A stretch of DNA of 64,000 bases from Microbacterium sp. CFH 31415 (GTDB taxonomy: Bacteria; Actinomycetota; Actinomycetes; Actinomycetales; Microbacteriaceae), in contig NZ_JAKYXC010000005.1 of NCBI RefSeq assembly GCF_022538185.1, positions 1 to 64,000 on the forward strand. The letters are read 5' to 3'. Shown one piece after another: positions 18,375 through 27,806 of this stretch. The notes under the pieces were generated by a model, which did no database searches, was not told where the DNA came from, and worked only from the letters and a program-made list of their open reading frames with translations. The first letter of the stretch is position 1. Each line of letters begins with the position of its first letter. Made by a program: the position numbers and the translations under genes.

Positions 18375-19702
18375 TGTCTGGGACGCTCACCGCCCAACCC
18401 ACGCTCTTCCGGTTCGCGACCGCAGGATCGGTCGACGACGGCAAGTCGACGCTCGTCGGACGCCTGCTGCACGACTCGAAGGCGATCCTCGCCGACCAGC
18501 TCGATCAGGTCGCCCGCACGTCGGCCGAGCGCGGCTTCGCCCATGGCGCCTTCGACTTCGCGCTGCTGACCGACGGCCTGCGGGCCGAGCGCGAGCAGGG
18601 CATCACGATCGACGTCGCCTACCGCTACTTCTCGACGGGCTCCCGGTCGTTCATCCTCGCCGACTGCCCCGGCCACGTGCAGTACACGCGCAACATGGTC
18701 ACCGGCGCGACGACCGCTGACGCCGTGGTCGTGCTCGTCGACGGACGCAAGGGCGTGCTCGAGCAGACCCGCCGGCATCTCGCGGTCGTCGCGCTGCTGC
18801 GCGTTCCGCATGTGATCGTCGCGGTGAACAAGATCGACCTGATCGGATTCTCGGCGGATGCCTTCGCCGACGTCGCGGCGCAGGCGCGTTCGGTCGCGAG
18901 CGAGCTCGACATCGAGGGCCTCCACTTGCTCCCCGTCTCGGCGCTCGACGGCGACAACGTCGTGGACCGCTCCGATCGCACCCCCTGGTACGACGGGCCT
19001 TCGCTGCTCGAGCTGCTCGAGACCCTGCCCGCGACGGGATCGCTCGGCGACGATCCGCACACCGCACCCGAGCCGCTGCGCCTCCCGGTGCAGCTCGTGC
19101 TGAGGCCGCAGGGCGGCCTCTCGCCCGAGCTCGCCGCCGATCCCGTCGAAGCCGAGCTGCTGCGCGACTATCGCGCTGTCGCCGGGCGCATCTCGTCGGG
19201 CACTGTGCGCATCGGCGACCGGGTGCAGCTGTTCCCGTCCGGCATCGCGACGACGGTCACCGGCATCCGCTCCTCCGGTCGCCCGGTCGCCGAGGCTGTC
19301 GCCCCGCAGTCGGTGTCGCTCGAGTTCGCCGACGACCTCGACACAGCGCGCGGCGCGCTGGTCGTCGCCGAGGGGACGCTCCCCCTCGGTCGCCGCGAGG
19401 CCGACGTCGAGCTGTTCAACCTCGACGCCCGTCCGATCACCCCCGGTCAGCGGGTGCTGGTCAAGCACGGCACGACGACGGTGCAGGCGATCGTCGCGCA
19501 GATCGAGTCGCGGTACGACCTCGACGCGCTGGTCCACGCGCCGGCGCAGACTCTGCACACCAACGACATCGGCCGCGCGCGCCTGCGCCTGGCCGCCGAT
19601 CTTCCGCTCGAGCCGTACGCCTCGAGCCGGCACGGGGGCTCGTTCCTCGTGATCCATCCGTCCGACGGCGCCACCCTGGCCGCCGGCATCGTGCGCGACT
19701 GA
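18374..19702 (+). CDS. cysN: Sulfate adenylyltransferase subunit 1, GTPase (CysN)
   Basis: A 442-residue translation-factor-like GTPase that drives APS synthesis by CysD. P-loop GSVDDGKST at 18-26, DCPGH at 97-101 and NKID later are intact, followed by the beta-barrel domains 2 and 3. There is no C-terminal APS kinase domain, unlike the CysNC fusions of mycobacteria, which matches the APS-type CysH. Start ATG overlaps the cysD TGA. A further in-frame extension upstream lies within cysD and is not used. Confidence 0.95.
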   Translation: MSGTLTAQPTLFRFATAGSVDDGKSTLVGRLLHDSKAILADQLDQVARTSAERGFAHGAFDFALLTDGLRAEREQGITIDVAYRYFSTGSRSFILADCPGHVQYTRNMVTGATTADAVVVLVDGRKGVLEQTRRHLAVVALLRVPHVIVAVNKIDLIGFSADAFADVAAQARSVASELDIEGLHLLPVSALDGDNVVDRSDRTPWYDGPSLLELLETLPATGSLGDDPHTAPEPLRLPVQLVLRPQGGLSPELAADPVEAELLRDYRAVAGRISSGTVRIGDRVQLFPSGIATTVTGIRSSGRPVAEAVAPQSVSLEFADDLDTARGALVVAEGTLPLGRREADVELFNLDARPITPGQRVLVKHGTTTVQAIVAQIESRYDLDALVHAPAQTLHTNDIGRARLRLAADLPLEPYASSRHGGSFLVIHPSDGATLAAGIVRD

Positions 19703-19749
19703 CGCGCACCCGCCCTGCTCCACCCACTGCCATCTAAAGGAGGCGAACC

Positions 19750-20817
19750 GTGAACACCATCCGCACCGCGACGACGATCACCACTCTGGGACTTGTGGCC
19801 GTGATGATGGCCGGGTGCGCCTCCGCCGCAGGCAGCACGCCCGAGCCCGAGGACGTCACCGAGGTGCGCCTCGGCTACTTCGCGAACGTCACGCACGCAC
19901 CGGCGCTCGTCGGACTCGAGGAGGGCCTCTTCGCGGAGTCGCTCGGCGACATCGACCTGTCGACCTCGGTCTTCAACGCCGGTCCCGCGGCGATCGAGGC
20001 GCTCACGGCGGGCGCGATCGATGCGACCTACATCGGCCCGAATCCATCGATCAACACGTTCATCCAGTCCGGCGGCGAGTCGGCCCGTATCGTCGCCGGT
20101 GTGGCGACCGGCGGCGCCGCCCTCGTCGTCCGCCCCGGCATCGACAGCCCGCAGCAGCTGTCGGGCACGACCCTCGCGAGTCCGCAGCTCGGCAACACCC
20201 AGGACGTCGCGCTGCGCGTCTACCTGGCAGAGCAGGGCTATGAGACCGATCCCTCGGGCGGCGGCGACGTGTCGATCACGCCGACCGAGAACGCCCAGAC
20301 GCTCACCCTGTTCCAGCAGGGTGCGATCGACGGCGCCTGGCTGCCCGAGCCGTGGGTCTCGCGGCTCGTGGTCGACGAGGGTGCCGAAGTGCTCGTCGAC
20401 GAGGCCGAGCTGTGGCCCGGCGGCGCGTTCCCGACCACCGTCCTGCTCGTGCGCGCCGAGTTCCTCGAGCAGCATCCCGACGTCGTCGAACGGCTCCTCG
20501 AAGGGCACGTGGCTGCCGTGCACTGGATCGCCGATAACGCGGCCGAGGCCCCCGGAGTCATCAACGCGGCGATCGAGTCAGAGACGGGCAAGCCGCTCAG
20601 CGACCCGGTCATCGAGCGCGCCCTCGAGCACGTGACCTTCTCGGTCGACCCCCACGCCGAGGCGTTCGAGACCCTCGTCGCCAACGGCCTCGGAGCCGGC
20701 ACGCAGAAGGACGGCTCGATCGACGGGCTGTTCGACCTGCGCATCCTCAACGGCCTGCTCGACACCGCCGGCGCAGAGCAGGTCTCGGCGGCAGGGCTCG
20801 GAGAGGACTCGCCGTGA
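19750..20817 (+). CDS. ABC transporter substrate-binding lipoprotein, SsuA/TauA-like
   Basis: A 355-residue periplasmic-binding-protein-type lipoprotein. The signal peptide ends in a lipobox with Cys23 (MAGC). The mature part begins RLGYFANVTHAPALVGLEEGLF, the pattern of nitrate/sulfonate/taurine binding proteins, and continues with GAIDATYIGPNP and QGAIDGAWLPEPW. GTG start with a full AAAGGAGG six bases upstream, the strongest ribosome binding site of the operon. In this sulfur context it should bring aliphatic sulfonates or a related sulfur compound. It overlaps the ATPase gene by 4 bp. Confidence 0.87.
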   Translation: MNTIRTATTITTLGLVAVMMAGCASAAGSTPEPEDVTEVRLGYFANVTHAPALVGLEEGLFAESLGDIDLSTSVFNAGPAAIEALTAGAIDATYIGPNPSINTFIQSGGESARIVAGVATGGAALVVRPGIDSPQQLSGTTLASPQLGNTQDVALRVYLAEQGYETDPSGGGDVSITPTENAQTLTLFQQGAIDGAWLPEPWVSRLVVDEGAEVLVDEAELWPGGAFPTTVLLVRAEFLEQHPDVVERLLEGHVAAVHWIADNAAEAPGVINAAIESETGKPLSDPVIERALEHVTFSVDPHAEAFETLVANGLGAGTQKDGSIDGLFDLRILNGLLDTAGAEQVSAAGLGEDSP

Positions 20818-21686
20818 CGGCGTCCGGTCCCCCGGCAGCGGGTGTCGCGACGCCGGGCGCAGCGGTCGCGGCGCCCCGCTCCGGCACGCCGAACCTGCTC
20901 GGGCCGAGCTTCGACGGCGTGACGCCGGTGCCCGCACGCACTCCCGCCCCGGAGCCCGCGGTGCGCATCGACGGCGTCTCGAAGCGGTTCGGCCGCGGAC
21001 CGCTCGTGCTCGACGACGTCACCCTCGACATCGCGCCGGGCGAGTTCGTGTGCCTTCTGGGCGCGTCGGGATGCGGAAAGTCGACGCTGCTCAACCTGAT
21101 CGCCGGCCTCGACCGCCCCTCGGTCGGCTCGATCGCAACGCCGGCGGAGGGCTCGGCGGTCATGTTCCAGGAGTCGGCCCTCATGCCGTGGCTGACCGCG
21201 CGCCGCAATGTCGAACTCGCCCTGCGGCTGCGCGGGGTGCCGCGCGGCGAGCGTCGCGAGAGGGCGCTCGCGCTGCTCGATACCGTGAATCTCGCGGATG
21301 CCGCGGAGAAGCGCCCGCACGAGCTGTCGGGTGGCATGCGCCAGCGCGTCGCTCTCGCCCGCGCGCTCGCGCAGGACCGGCCGGTGCTGCTGATGGACGA
21401 GCCGTTCGCCGCTCTCGACGCCATCACGCGCGATCTGCTGCACGAGGAGCTCGAGCGCGTGTGGCGCGCGACCGGCCGCACGATCGTGTTCGTCACCCAC
21501 AACGTGCGCGAGGCGGCGAGGCTCGGCCAGCGCGTCGTGCTCATGGGCAGCCGGCCGGGCCGGATCGTGCAGGAGTGGACGATCGCCAAGACCCGCGGCC
21601 GTCGCATCGAGTCGCCCGAGGTCGCCGCCCTGTCGGTGGAGATCACCGAGCAGCTGCGGAAGGAGATCCGTCGCAATGCCGCGTGA
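20814..21686 (+). CDS. ABC transporter ATPase, SsuB-like
   Basis: A 290-residue ABC ATPase. The N-terminal ~50 residues are a Pro/Ala-rich extension. Walker A GASGCGKST is at 83-91, the Q-loop region is MFQESALMPWLTARRNV, the signature is LSGGMRQRVALARAL and Walker B is VLLMDEPFAALD, with the switch His in VTHNVREA. All catalytic elements are intact. GTG start overlaps the binding-protein stop (GTGA), and the 3' end overlaps the permease gene by 11 bp, so the three are one transporter of the nitrate/sulfonate/taurine class. Confidence 0.92.
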   Translation: MTASGPPAAGVATPGAAVAAPRSGTPNLLGPSFDGVTPVPARTPAPEPAVRIDGVSKRFGRGPLVLDDVTLDIAPGEFVCLLGASGCGKSTLLNLIAGLDRPSVGSIATPAEGSAVMFQESALMPWLTARRNVELALRLRGVPRGERRERALALLDTVNLADAAEKRPHELSGGMRQRVALARALAQDRPVLLMDEPFAALDAITRDLLHEELERVWRATGRTIVFVTHNVREAARLGQRVVLMGSRPGRIVQEWTIAKTRGRRIESPEVAALSVEITEQLRKEIRRNAA

Positions 21687-22590
21687 CATCGCCGTCGAAG
21701 CGCCGCGGGCCGAGGCATCCGCTCCCGACGACCTGCGCAGCCTCGCTGCCGGACTCGACCGCCTGCAGACCGACGCCGGCCCGGGGTCCGCGCGCTGGCG
21801 GCGGATCGCCGAGAGCGTCGTGCCGCCCATCGTCTTCGTGCTGCTGCTCCTCGTCGCGTGGCAGGCGTACGTCGTCCTCGCGCAGCCGCGCCCCGACATC
21901 GTGCCGAGCCCTGTCGACGTCGCGAACGCGCTCGGATCGGCGTGGGACTCCGGCCGTCTGCAGGAGGCCGTCGCCACGAGCCTCGAGCGCGGCGTGGTCG
22001 GCTTCCTCATCGCGATCGCCGTCGGCACTCCGATCGGGCTGCTGCTGGCCGAGGTGCGCCCCATCCGCCGCGCCGTCGGACCCATCATCTCGGGGCTGCA
22101 GGTGCTCCCCTCGGTCGCATGGGTGCCTGCCGCGATCATCTGGTTCGGGCTGTCCGACGCGACCGTCTACTTCGTGATCCTGATGGGCGCGATCCCGTCG
22201 ATCGTGAACGGCCTCATCGCCGGAATCGACCAGGTGCCGCCGCAGCTGCGGCGCGTCGGCACCGTGCTGGGGGCATCGCGCTGGCAGCTGGCGACGGCCG
22301 TCATCCTCCCCGCGGCGCTGCCCGGGTACCTCGCCGGCCTCAAGCAGGGCTGGGCGTTCTCGTGGCGCTCGCTCATGGCGGCCGAGATCATCGCCGTCGG
22401 CGGCACGATCGGGTTCGGGCTCGGCTCGATGCTGCAGCAGTCGCGCGAGCTGGCCGACCTCGCGGGGGTGCTCGGCACGATCATCCTGATCCTCCTCATC
22501 GGCATCCTGATCGAGCTCGTCTTCTTCGGACCCCTTGAGCGACGGATGCTGAAGCGCCGGGGTCTGCTCGTCACGGGAGGCGCGCGATGA
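21676..22590 (+). CDS. ABC transporter permease, SsuC-like
   Basis: A 304-residue inner-membrane permease with about six helices and the coupling motif region IPSIVNGLIAGIDQVPPQLRRVGTVLGAS, whose conserved EAA-like loop contacts the ATPase. A cytoplasmic N-terminal extension of about 45 residues precedes helix 1. It overlaps the ATPase gene at its start and cobA at its end (ATGA). Together with the two upstream genes it forms an aliphatic-sulfonate-type importer. Confidence 0.9.
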   Translation: MPRDIAVEAPRAEASAPDDLRSLAAGLDRLQTDAGPGSARWRRIAESVVPPIVFVLLLLVAWQAYVVLAQPRPDIVPSPVDVANALGSAWDSGRLQEAVATSLERGVVGFLIAIAVGTPIGLLLAEVRPIRRAVGPIISGLQVLPSVAWVPAAIIWFGLSDATVYFVILMGAIPSIVNGLIAGIDQVPPQLRRVGTVLGASRWQLATAVILPAALPGYLAGLKQGWAFSWRSLMAAEIIAVGGTIGFGLGSMLQQSRELADLAGVLGTIILILLIGILIELVFFGPLERRMLKRRGLLVTGGAR

Positions 22591-23420
22591 CCCGGCGACC
22601 GGGATCCACCGGCAAGGTCTGGCTCGTGGGCGCCGGGCCCGGCGACGCCGAGCTGCTCACCGTCAAGGGACTGCGGGCCCTCGAGCGGGCGGACGTGATC
22701 GTGGCCGACCGGCTCGGCGCGCGGGGGGTGCTCGACGGCCTCGCCGCGGAGGGGGTGGTGCTCACGCCCGAGGTCGTCGACGTGGGAAAGCTACCCGGGC
22801 ACCACGCCGTGCCCCAGGACGCGATCAACGCCCTGCTCATCCAACTCGCCAGAGACGGGAAGCGCGTCGTACGGCTCAAGGGCGGCGACCCGTACGTGTT
22901 CGGCCGCGGCGGCGAGGAGCTCGCGGCCTGCCGGGAGGCGGGGATCGAGGTCGAGGTCGTGCCCGGCATCACCAGCGCCATCTCGGTGCCTGCGCTCGCC
23001 GGCATCCCCCTCACCCATCGCGGTCTCGCGACCGCGTTCACCGTCGCCACCGGCCACGACCAGATCCGCGAGCTCGGCGGCGGGTGCGACCACACGGTGG
23101 TGCTGCTCATGGGCATCGGCACCCTCGCGCACTCAGCTCTGATCCTCGCCCGCGGCGATCGCGGCGCCGGCTGTCCCGTGGCCGTGGTCGAGGACGGTTA
23201 CGGACCGGGCCAGCGGGTCACGATCGGCACGCTCGCGACGATCGCCGCGCAGGCCGCCGCCCGCGGGGTCCGCTCACCCGCCGTCGTGGTGGTCGGCGAC
23301 GTGGTGCGCCTCAGCCCGTGTGCCCCCGACGCGATCGCGGCCGCCGATCTGTCGACCTTCGACCCCCTCGGCTCGCCCGCCTCGCGCAGCGACGCCCCCG
23401 GAAAGGCTCTTGCACAATGA
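22587..23420 (+). CDS. cobA: Uroporphyrinogen-III C-methyltransferase
   Basis: A 277-residue SAM-dependent methyltransferase converting uroporphyrinogen III to precorrin-2, the first step toward siroheme. VGAGPGDAELLT is the N-terminal family signature; KGGDPYVFGRGGEE and VVPGITSAISVPALAGIPLTHR are the other conserved blocks. It is the single-domain form: the CysG oxidase/ferrochelatase domains are missing, so precorrin-2 must be oxidised by another enzyme, while the CbiX-like protein at 13861 could insert iron. Overlaps ssuC and the reductase gene by 4 bp each. Siroheme supply for sulfite reductase explains its place here. Confidence 0.92.
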   Translation: MTRRPGSTGKVWLVGAGPGDAELLTVKGLRALERADVIVADRLGARGVLDGLAAEGVVLTPEVVDVGKLPGHHAVPQDAINALLIQLARDGKRVVRLKGGDPYVFGRGGEELAACREAGIEVEVVPGITSAISVPALAGIPLTHRGLATAFTVATGHDQIRELGGGCDHTVVLLMGIGTLAHSALILARGDRGAGCPVAVVEDGYGPGQRVTIGTLATIAAQAAARGVRSPAVVVVGDVVRLSPCAPDAIAAADLSTFDPLGSPASRSDAPGKALAQ

Positions 23421-24796
23421 CCTCATCGTCCATCGACAACCTCCGCGTCGCGATCGTCGGCGCCGGTCCGGCCGGCATCTATGCGGGAAACATCCTGTCC
23501 GCTTCTGTGCGGGAGGCCGGCGGTCGTGTCGCGATCGACCTCTTCGAGTCGCTGCCCGCCCCCTACGGCCTGATCCGCTACGGGGTCGCGCCCGACCACC
23601 CGCGCATCAAGGGCATCGTGACGTCGCTGCACGAGATGCTCGACGCCGGCGCCATCCGGTTCCTGGGCAACGTCGAGATCGGCCGCGACCTGGCGCTCGA
23701 CGAGCTGCACGCGCGGTACGACGCGGTGATCCTGGCGACCGGCGCGATCCGCGACGCCGCGCTCGACATCCCCGGCATCGACCTGCCCGGGTCGTTCGGC
23801 GCCGCCGACTTCGTCGCCTGGTTCGACGGTCACCCCGACGTGCCGACCGACTGGACCCTCGACGCCGCGCAGGTCGCCGTGATCGGCAACGGCAACGTCG
23901 CGCTCGACGTGGCGCGCATCCTCGCGAAGCACCCCGAAGACCTGCGGTCGACCGAGATCGCCGACAACGTGCTCGCCGGGCTCGAGGCATCCGCCGTCAC
24001 CGACGTGCACGTCTTCGGCCGCCGCGGCCCCGCCGACATCAAGTTCACGCCGATCGAGCTGCGGGAGCTGGGCGAGGTTCCCGGGGTCGACATCGTCGTC
24101 CACGACGAGGATTTCGCCCACCTCGAGGGCGTGGCGCCCGCCACCAACCAGCTCAAGGTGATGCTGCGCATCCTCGACGGCTGGCGCACCCGCTCCTCGA
24201 CCGGAGCGAGCCGCCGCCTGCACCTGCACTTCTACCACGCGCCCGTCGCGGTGCTCGGCTCTGACAGGGTCGAAGCGGTGCGCTTCGAGCGCACCGCACC
24301 GACCGGCGACGGCCGGGTGCGAGGCACGGGCGAGTTCCGCGAGGTGGCGGTGCAGCAGGTGTACCGCGCGGTCGGCTACCACGGCACGCCTGTGGTCGAC
24401 GCGCCCTTCGACGAGGCACGCGGGGTGATCCCCAACGTCGAGGGCCGCGTGGACGGCGGGGACGGTCACGTGTCGGGTCTCTATGCCACCGGCTGGATCA
24501 AGCGCGGCCCCGTCGGGCTGATCGGCCACACCAAGTCCGATGCGATGGAGTCGATCGCGCATCTCGTCTCCGACGCCACCGCGGGCCGGCTCAGCGCACC
24601 CCCGATCGACGCCGATGTGGTCGAGCTGCTCGATGAGCGCGAGGTCGCCTACACGACATGGGACGGCTGGCTCGCGCTCGACGCCCATGAGCGCGCACTC
24701 GGCGAATCCCACCGGTTCACACGCGAGCGCGTCAAGGTCGTCCCGCGCGCCGAGCAGGTGGACATCTCGCGGTCGGGAGCGCTGATCCGCACATGA
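23417..24796 (+). CDS. Ferredoxin-NADP+ reductase (FprA / adrenodoxin reductase type)
   Basis: A 459-residue FAD enzyme that moves electrons from NADPH to ferredoxin. The FAD Rossmann motif is [10 protein letters not shown] near residue 14; [16 protein letters not shown] is a signature of the FprA/adrenodoxin reductase group; the NADPH motif is [11 protein letters not shown]; the C-terminal FAD contact is [18 protein letters not shown]. The start ATG overlaps the cobA stop. The ferredoxin gene follows with a 4-bp overlap, so NADPH, reductase, ferredoxin and sulfite reductase make a complete electron chain within the operon. Confidence 0.93.
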   Translation: MTSSSIDNLRVAIVGAGPAGIYAGNILSASVREAGGRVAIDLFESLPAPYGLIRYGVAPDHPRIKGIVTSLHEMLDAGAIRFLGNVEIGRDLALDELHARYDAVILATGAIRDAALDIPGIDLPGSFGAADFVAWFDGHPDVPTDWTLDAAQVAVIGNGNVALDVARILAKHPEDLRSTEIADNVLAGLEASAVTDVHVFGRRGPADIKFTPIELRELGEVPGVDIVVHDEDFAHLEGVAPATNQLKVMLRILDGWRTRSSTGASRRLHLHFYHAPVAVLGSDRVEAVRFERTAPTGDGRVRGTGEFREVAVQQVYRAVGYHGTPVVDAPFDEARGVIPNVEGRVDGGDGHVSGLYATGWIKRGPVGLIGHTKSDAMESIAHLVSDATAGRLSAPPIDADVVELLDEREVAYTTWDGWLALDAHERALGESHRFTRERVKVVPRAEQVDISRSGALIRT

Positions 24797-25122
24797 CGTA
24801 CGTCATCGCGCTGCCGTGCGTCGATGTGAAGGACCGGGCCTGTATCGACGAATGCCCGGTGGACTGCATCTACGAAGGCGACCGCTCGCTCTACATCCAC
24901 CCCGACGAGTGCGTCGACTGCGGTGCGTGCGAGCCGGTCTGCCCCGTCGAGGCGATCTACTACGAAGACGACCTGCCGGATGAGTGGCAGGACTACTACA
25001 AGGCCAACGTCGAGTTCTTCGACGATGTGGGCTCGCCCGGTGGCGCCGCCAAGGTGGGCGTGATCCACAAAGACCACCCCATCATCGCCGCACTGCCCCC
25101 GCAGGAGGACTCGCATGGCTGA
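24793..25122 (+). CDS. fdxA: 7Fe ferredoxin ([3Fe-4S][4Fe-4S])
   Basis: A 109-residue ferredoxin. Cysteines lie at 9, 17, 21, 25, 40, 43, 46 and 50, which is the Azotobacter ferredoxin I pattern shifted by one: Cys9, 17 and 50 would hold the [3Fe-4S] cluster and Cys21, 40, 43 and 46 the [4Fe-4S] cluster. The acidic C-terminal half ([18 protein letters not shown]) is usual for actinobacterial FdxA. It overlaps the reductase gene upstream (ATGA) and the flavoprotein gene downstream by 8 bp. It is the likely electron donor to sulfite reductase. Confidence 0.93.
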   Translation: MTYVIALPCVDVKDRACIDECPVDCIYEGDRSLYIHPDECVDCGACEPVCPVEAIYYEDDLPDEWQDYYKANVEFFDDVGSPGGAAKVGVIHKDHPIIAALPPQEDSHG

Positions 25123-26086
25123 ATCGGAATATGATGCTGGCGTGTCGCAGGTCGAGGTCGACGTGATCGTCATCGGCGGTGGTCCGGCGGGACTGTCTGC
25201 GGCGCTCAATCTCGGGCGCTCGCGGGCATCCGTGGTCGTGGTCGATGCCGGTCGACCGCGCAACGCGGCCACGCTGCGGTCCCATGGATTCCTCACCCGC
25301 GACGGGGTTCCTCCGCTCGAGCTGCGCAAGCTCGCACGCGCGGAGCTGACGGCGTACCCGAGCGTCAGCCTGCTCGATCGCACCGGGGTGACAGCTCTGC
25401 TACCGACGGATTCTTCGAACGGCATGCGTTTCATCGCCGCACTGAAGGGTCCGGCCGGCCGGACCCCGCCGGCCGTCGCCGCGAGATCGGTGCTCATCGC
25501 CACCGGGATGCGCGAGACCCTGCCCGAGATCCCGAGCCTGCGCGCGTTCTACGGCATGTCGCTGTTCAGCTGTGCGGCCTGCGACGCGTGGGAGCTGCAG
25601 GATCGTCCGCTCGCCCTCATCGGCGAGACGCCCGACCTCGCGGTGCGCGCGCGTCTCATCTCCCGCTGGACCGACCGCCTCACGGTGTTCACGAACGGAG
25701 CGGACGTGGTCGACACCGTCGAGGAGGCCGAGCTCGCGGCATCCGGAATCATCGTCGAGCGCCGCGCCATCGATGATCTCGAAGGGGACCGTGGCGCCGT
25801 GTCGGCGGTACGCCTCGTGGACGGCTCGCGCGTCGAGGTCACCGGCGGGTTTGTGCGGCCGCAGTGGCAGCCGGCGCTGGACTTCCTGTCGGCGTTCGAG
25901 GTGGATCGCGACGACGACGGCGCACTCACCGTCGATCGCTCGGGACGCACGTCTGTGCCGGGTCTGTATGCGGCGGGGGATGCCGCGTCCCCCGGTCCGC
26001 AGCAGCTCATCGTCGCCGCGGGCCAGGGTGCGCGTGCCGCCGCCGTGCTGGTGCACGACTCGGTCGGGGTGCGCACGGCGCACTGA
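25115..26086 (+). CDS. Thioredoxin-reductase-like FAD-dependent oxidoreductase with CAAC motif
   Basis: A 323-residue low-molecular-weight flavoprotein. FAD motif [25 protein letters not shown], redox-active CAAC in [11 protein letters not shown], and the C-terminal [15 protein letters not shown] with FAD contacts. The NADPH-binding motif between them is atypical ([15 protein letters not shown] instead of GGGxxA), as in ferredoxin-dependent or electron-donor-unknown TrxR-like proteins. Last gene of the sulfur operon, overlapping ferredoxin, so it may receive electrons from the ferredoxin and pass them to a thiol protein serving APS reductase. That role is inference. An in-frame ATG at 25133 is an alternative start. 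Confidence 0.85.
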   Translation: MAESEYDAGVSQVEVDVIVIGGGPAGLSAALNLGRSRASVVVVDAGRPRNAATLRSHGFLTRDGVPPLELRKLARAELTAYPSVSLLDRTGVTALLPTDSSNGMRFIAALKGPAGRTPPAVAARSVLIATGMRETLPEIPSLRAFYGMSLFSCAACDAWELQDRPLALIGETPDLAVRARLISRWTDRLTVFTNGADVVDTVEEAELAASGIIVERRAIDDLEGDRGAVSAVRLVDGSRVEVTGGFVRPQWQPALDFLSAFEVDRDDDGALTVDRSGRTSVPGLYAAGDAASPGPQQLIVAAGQGARAAAVLVHDSVGVRTAH

Positions 26087-26128
26087 GGTCGTCGGGGCGC
26101 TGAGTGCCGCCGGGAGGCCGGCCGCGAC

Positions 26129-26182
26129 GCTCAGGGTCGCCGGGCGTAGACCGGGGTGCTCAGGGTCGCCGGGCGTAGACCG
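26129..26182. repeat. 25-bp tandem duplication at a gene's 3' end
   Basis: Two identical 25-bp copies at 26129-26153 and 26158-26182 (period 29). Copy 2 encodes the last residues and stop (VYARRP) of the minus-strand gene ending at 26160. Copy 1, just beyond the stop, would encode the same end again. It is a recent small tandem duplication. Confidence 0.9.
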
Positions 26183-26921
26183 ACGCCTCGGATTCGTCGA
26201 TGACGAAGCGGAGGGAGGTGCCCTCGGGGAACTCGGCGCGCAGCTCCTCCGACGCGGTAGCCGTCACGGTGAACGACGCCGTCGGCGGGAAGCCCTCGCC
26301 CGCGCAGCCCATGGTCAGCATCATGCCCTGGTCGCTGTAGACGAACACGCACGTCGTCGAGCGGTCGCTCTCGGGCTGACCCCAGGCGTTGCGAACCTCG
26401 ACGACGGTGAGGTCGCGGAAGTCCTCGAACACGACGGAGCCGTCCTGCATCGGGCCGAAGAGGTCGCTGTTCCACTCCGCCTCTGACGCGGTTGCGAGCA
26501 CCGCGACCCGGTTGCCGGGCAGCACGGGAATCGCCGTCGCCAGCACGGCGCCGACGACCAGACCCGCGCCGCCGACGGCGGCCAGCCAGGGCCAGATGCG
26601 TCGACGCCGCCGCCCCGGCTTGTCCTCCGTAGCGACCGCGGTCGTCGCGGACGCTCCGGAGACGGATGCCGCGACCACCGGTGCCGCGTCCGTGGCAGTG
26701 AGTCCGGGTGCAGGGTCCGTGGCGGCGGTGGCGGCTGCGGGGTCTGCGTCCATGGCAGCGGGAGCGGGGCCTGCGTCCGTCGCAGCCGGGTTGGGGGTCT
26801 GCGCGCGACCCTCGAGCTCGCGCAGCCGGGCGAGCGCGGCCGGATCGTCGAGGATGTCGGCTGCCGGACCGTACGCGCGGGCACGCAGCATCCGCAGCTC
26901 GTCACTCCACTCGTGATCCAT
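26160..26921 (-). CDS. Single-pass membrane protein with extracytoplasmic domain, unknown function
   Basis: A 253-residue protein. Residues 1-115 are cytoplasmic and Pro/Ala/Asp-rich, with repeats of the form DAGPAPAAMDADPAA. An RRRRR stop-transfer signal precedes one transmembrane helix (about 120-145, PWLAAVGGAGLVVGAVLATAI). The outside domain of about 100 residues contains two cysteines (VRN..TTCVFVYS and LTMGCAG) that could pair. No enzymatic motif is seen. The 3' end has been duplicated (26129-26182). Probably stand-alone. Confidence 0.75.
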   Translation of the reverse strand: MDHEWSDELRMLRARAYGPAADILDDPAALARLRELEGRAQTPNPAATDAGPAPAAMDADPAAATAATDPAPGLTATDAAPVVAASVSGASATTAVATEDKPGRRRRRIWPWLAAVGGAGLVVGAVLATAIPVLPGNRVAVLATASEAEWNSDLFGPMQDGSVVFEDFRDLTVVEVRNAWGQPESDRSTTCVFVYSDQGMMLTMGCAGEGFPPTASFTVTATASEELRAEFPEGTSLRFVIDESEASVYARRP

Positions 26922-26988
26922 CGCTCATATCCTGACATCCCGCGGCGCGCCGAGGACGATCGGTGCGGCGACGTCGAGGCGCAAGGCG

Positions 26989-27639
26989 TCAAGCTCCGAG
27001 CTGCAGCGAGTCGGCCCAGACCTTGCGACCCTCCACGAGCATGTCTCGCACCTGCGCCTGATGCGTCTCGGCCGGCGAAGCGGCGTCGGGCCACGACGCG
27101 GTCTGCTCGAGTGCCCACGTCGTCCACTCGATGATGTGGACGTAGTGGCCGATCATGAACGTGTTCGACAGAGCGAACAGGTGGCGGCGCTGGGGGAACG
27201 TGCCACCCGTCTCGCTGATGTTCACGGCGTAGCGGGCGAACAGTGCGCGGGCCGTTTCTGCCTGCGTACGGATCGTCTCGAGGGTGCGCCGCAGGTCGTC
27301 GATCGAGCCCTGGTCCGAGACGAGCACGCGGATCATCCCCTCGAACTCGAGGGCGACGGGCTCCGGGTCAGCGGCCAGCCACGCGGCGAGCGTCTCCCGG
27401 CCCGCGTCGGTGATCGTGTAGACGGTTCGGCCGCGCCTGCCGGAGTGCTCTTCGCGCGCGGTAACCAGGCCGGTGGCGAGCAGTCTGTGCACGACGTTGT
27501 ACCGCTGACGGTCGGCCCGGGGCCAGAGCAGGTCGACGCCGCGACCCAGCTGTTCGGCGAGCTGGTAGGCCGACCAGTCGCTCGTCGCGAGCAGACCGAG
27601 GGTCAGGTACGCGGTCGTGGTGAGCTCGCGTGGGGGCAC
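26989..27639 (-). CDS. PadR family transcriptional regulator
   Basis: A 216-residue regulator. The PadR winged helix occupies about residues 8-85 (AYLTLGLLATSDWSAYQLAEQL, then GRRGRTVYTITDAGRETL as wing). The C-terminal helical domain (about 95-200) has His/Trp-rich segments. The GTG start at 27639 has AAGGA upstream. A perfect inverted repeat at 27688-27704, about 50 bp upstream, is the likely operator. No efflux gene is adjacent, so the target may be elsewhere or only itself. Confidence 0.87.
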   Translation of the reverse strand: MPPRELTTTAYLTLGLLATSDWSAYQLAEQLGRGVDLLWPRADRQRYNVVHRLLATGLVTAREEHSGRRGRTVYTITDAGRETLAAWLAADPEPVALEFEGMIRVLVSDQGSIDDLRRTLETIRTQAETARALFARYAVNISETGGTFPQRRHLFALSNTFMIGHYVHIIEWTTWALEQTASWPDAASPAETHQAQVRDMLVEGRKVWADSLQLGA

Positions 27640-27687
27640 AGCATCCTTCTTTCAGAAAATCATCGACGCGGCCCGTCCCGATCCCTA

Positions 27688-27704
27688 TACTGCAAACTGC
27701 AGTA
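27688..27704. promoter_or_regulatory. Candidate PadR operator
   Basis: TACTGCA-AAC-TGCAGTA, a perfect 7-bp inverted repeat with 3-bp spacer. A TATAG-like -10 for the minus-strand padR gene overlaps its edge (about 27684-27689). Confidence 0.65.
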
Positions 27705-27806
27705 GCCTTCGGGTCGAACGTGGCCGAATCGTGTGGGGACACGGGTCACGGACTGGGGCGGGCTCGATCGCAAGGTTGGCCTGCGCCCGATGGCGCTGGG
27801 GTAGCC

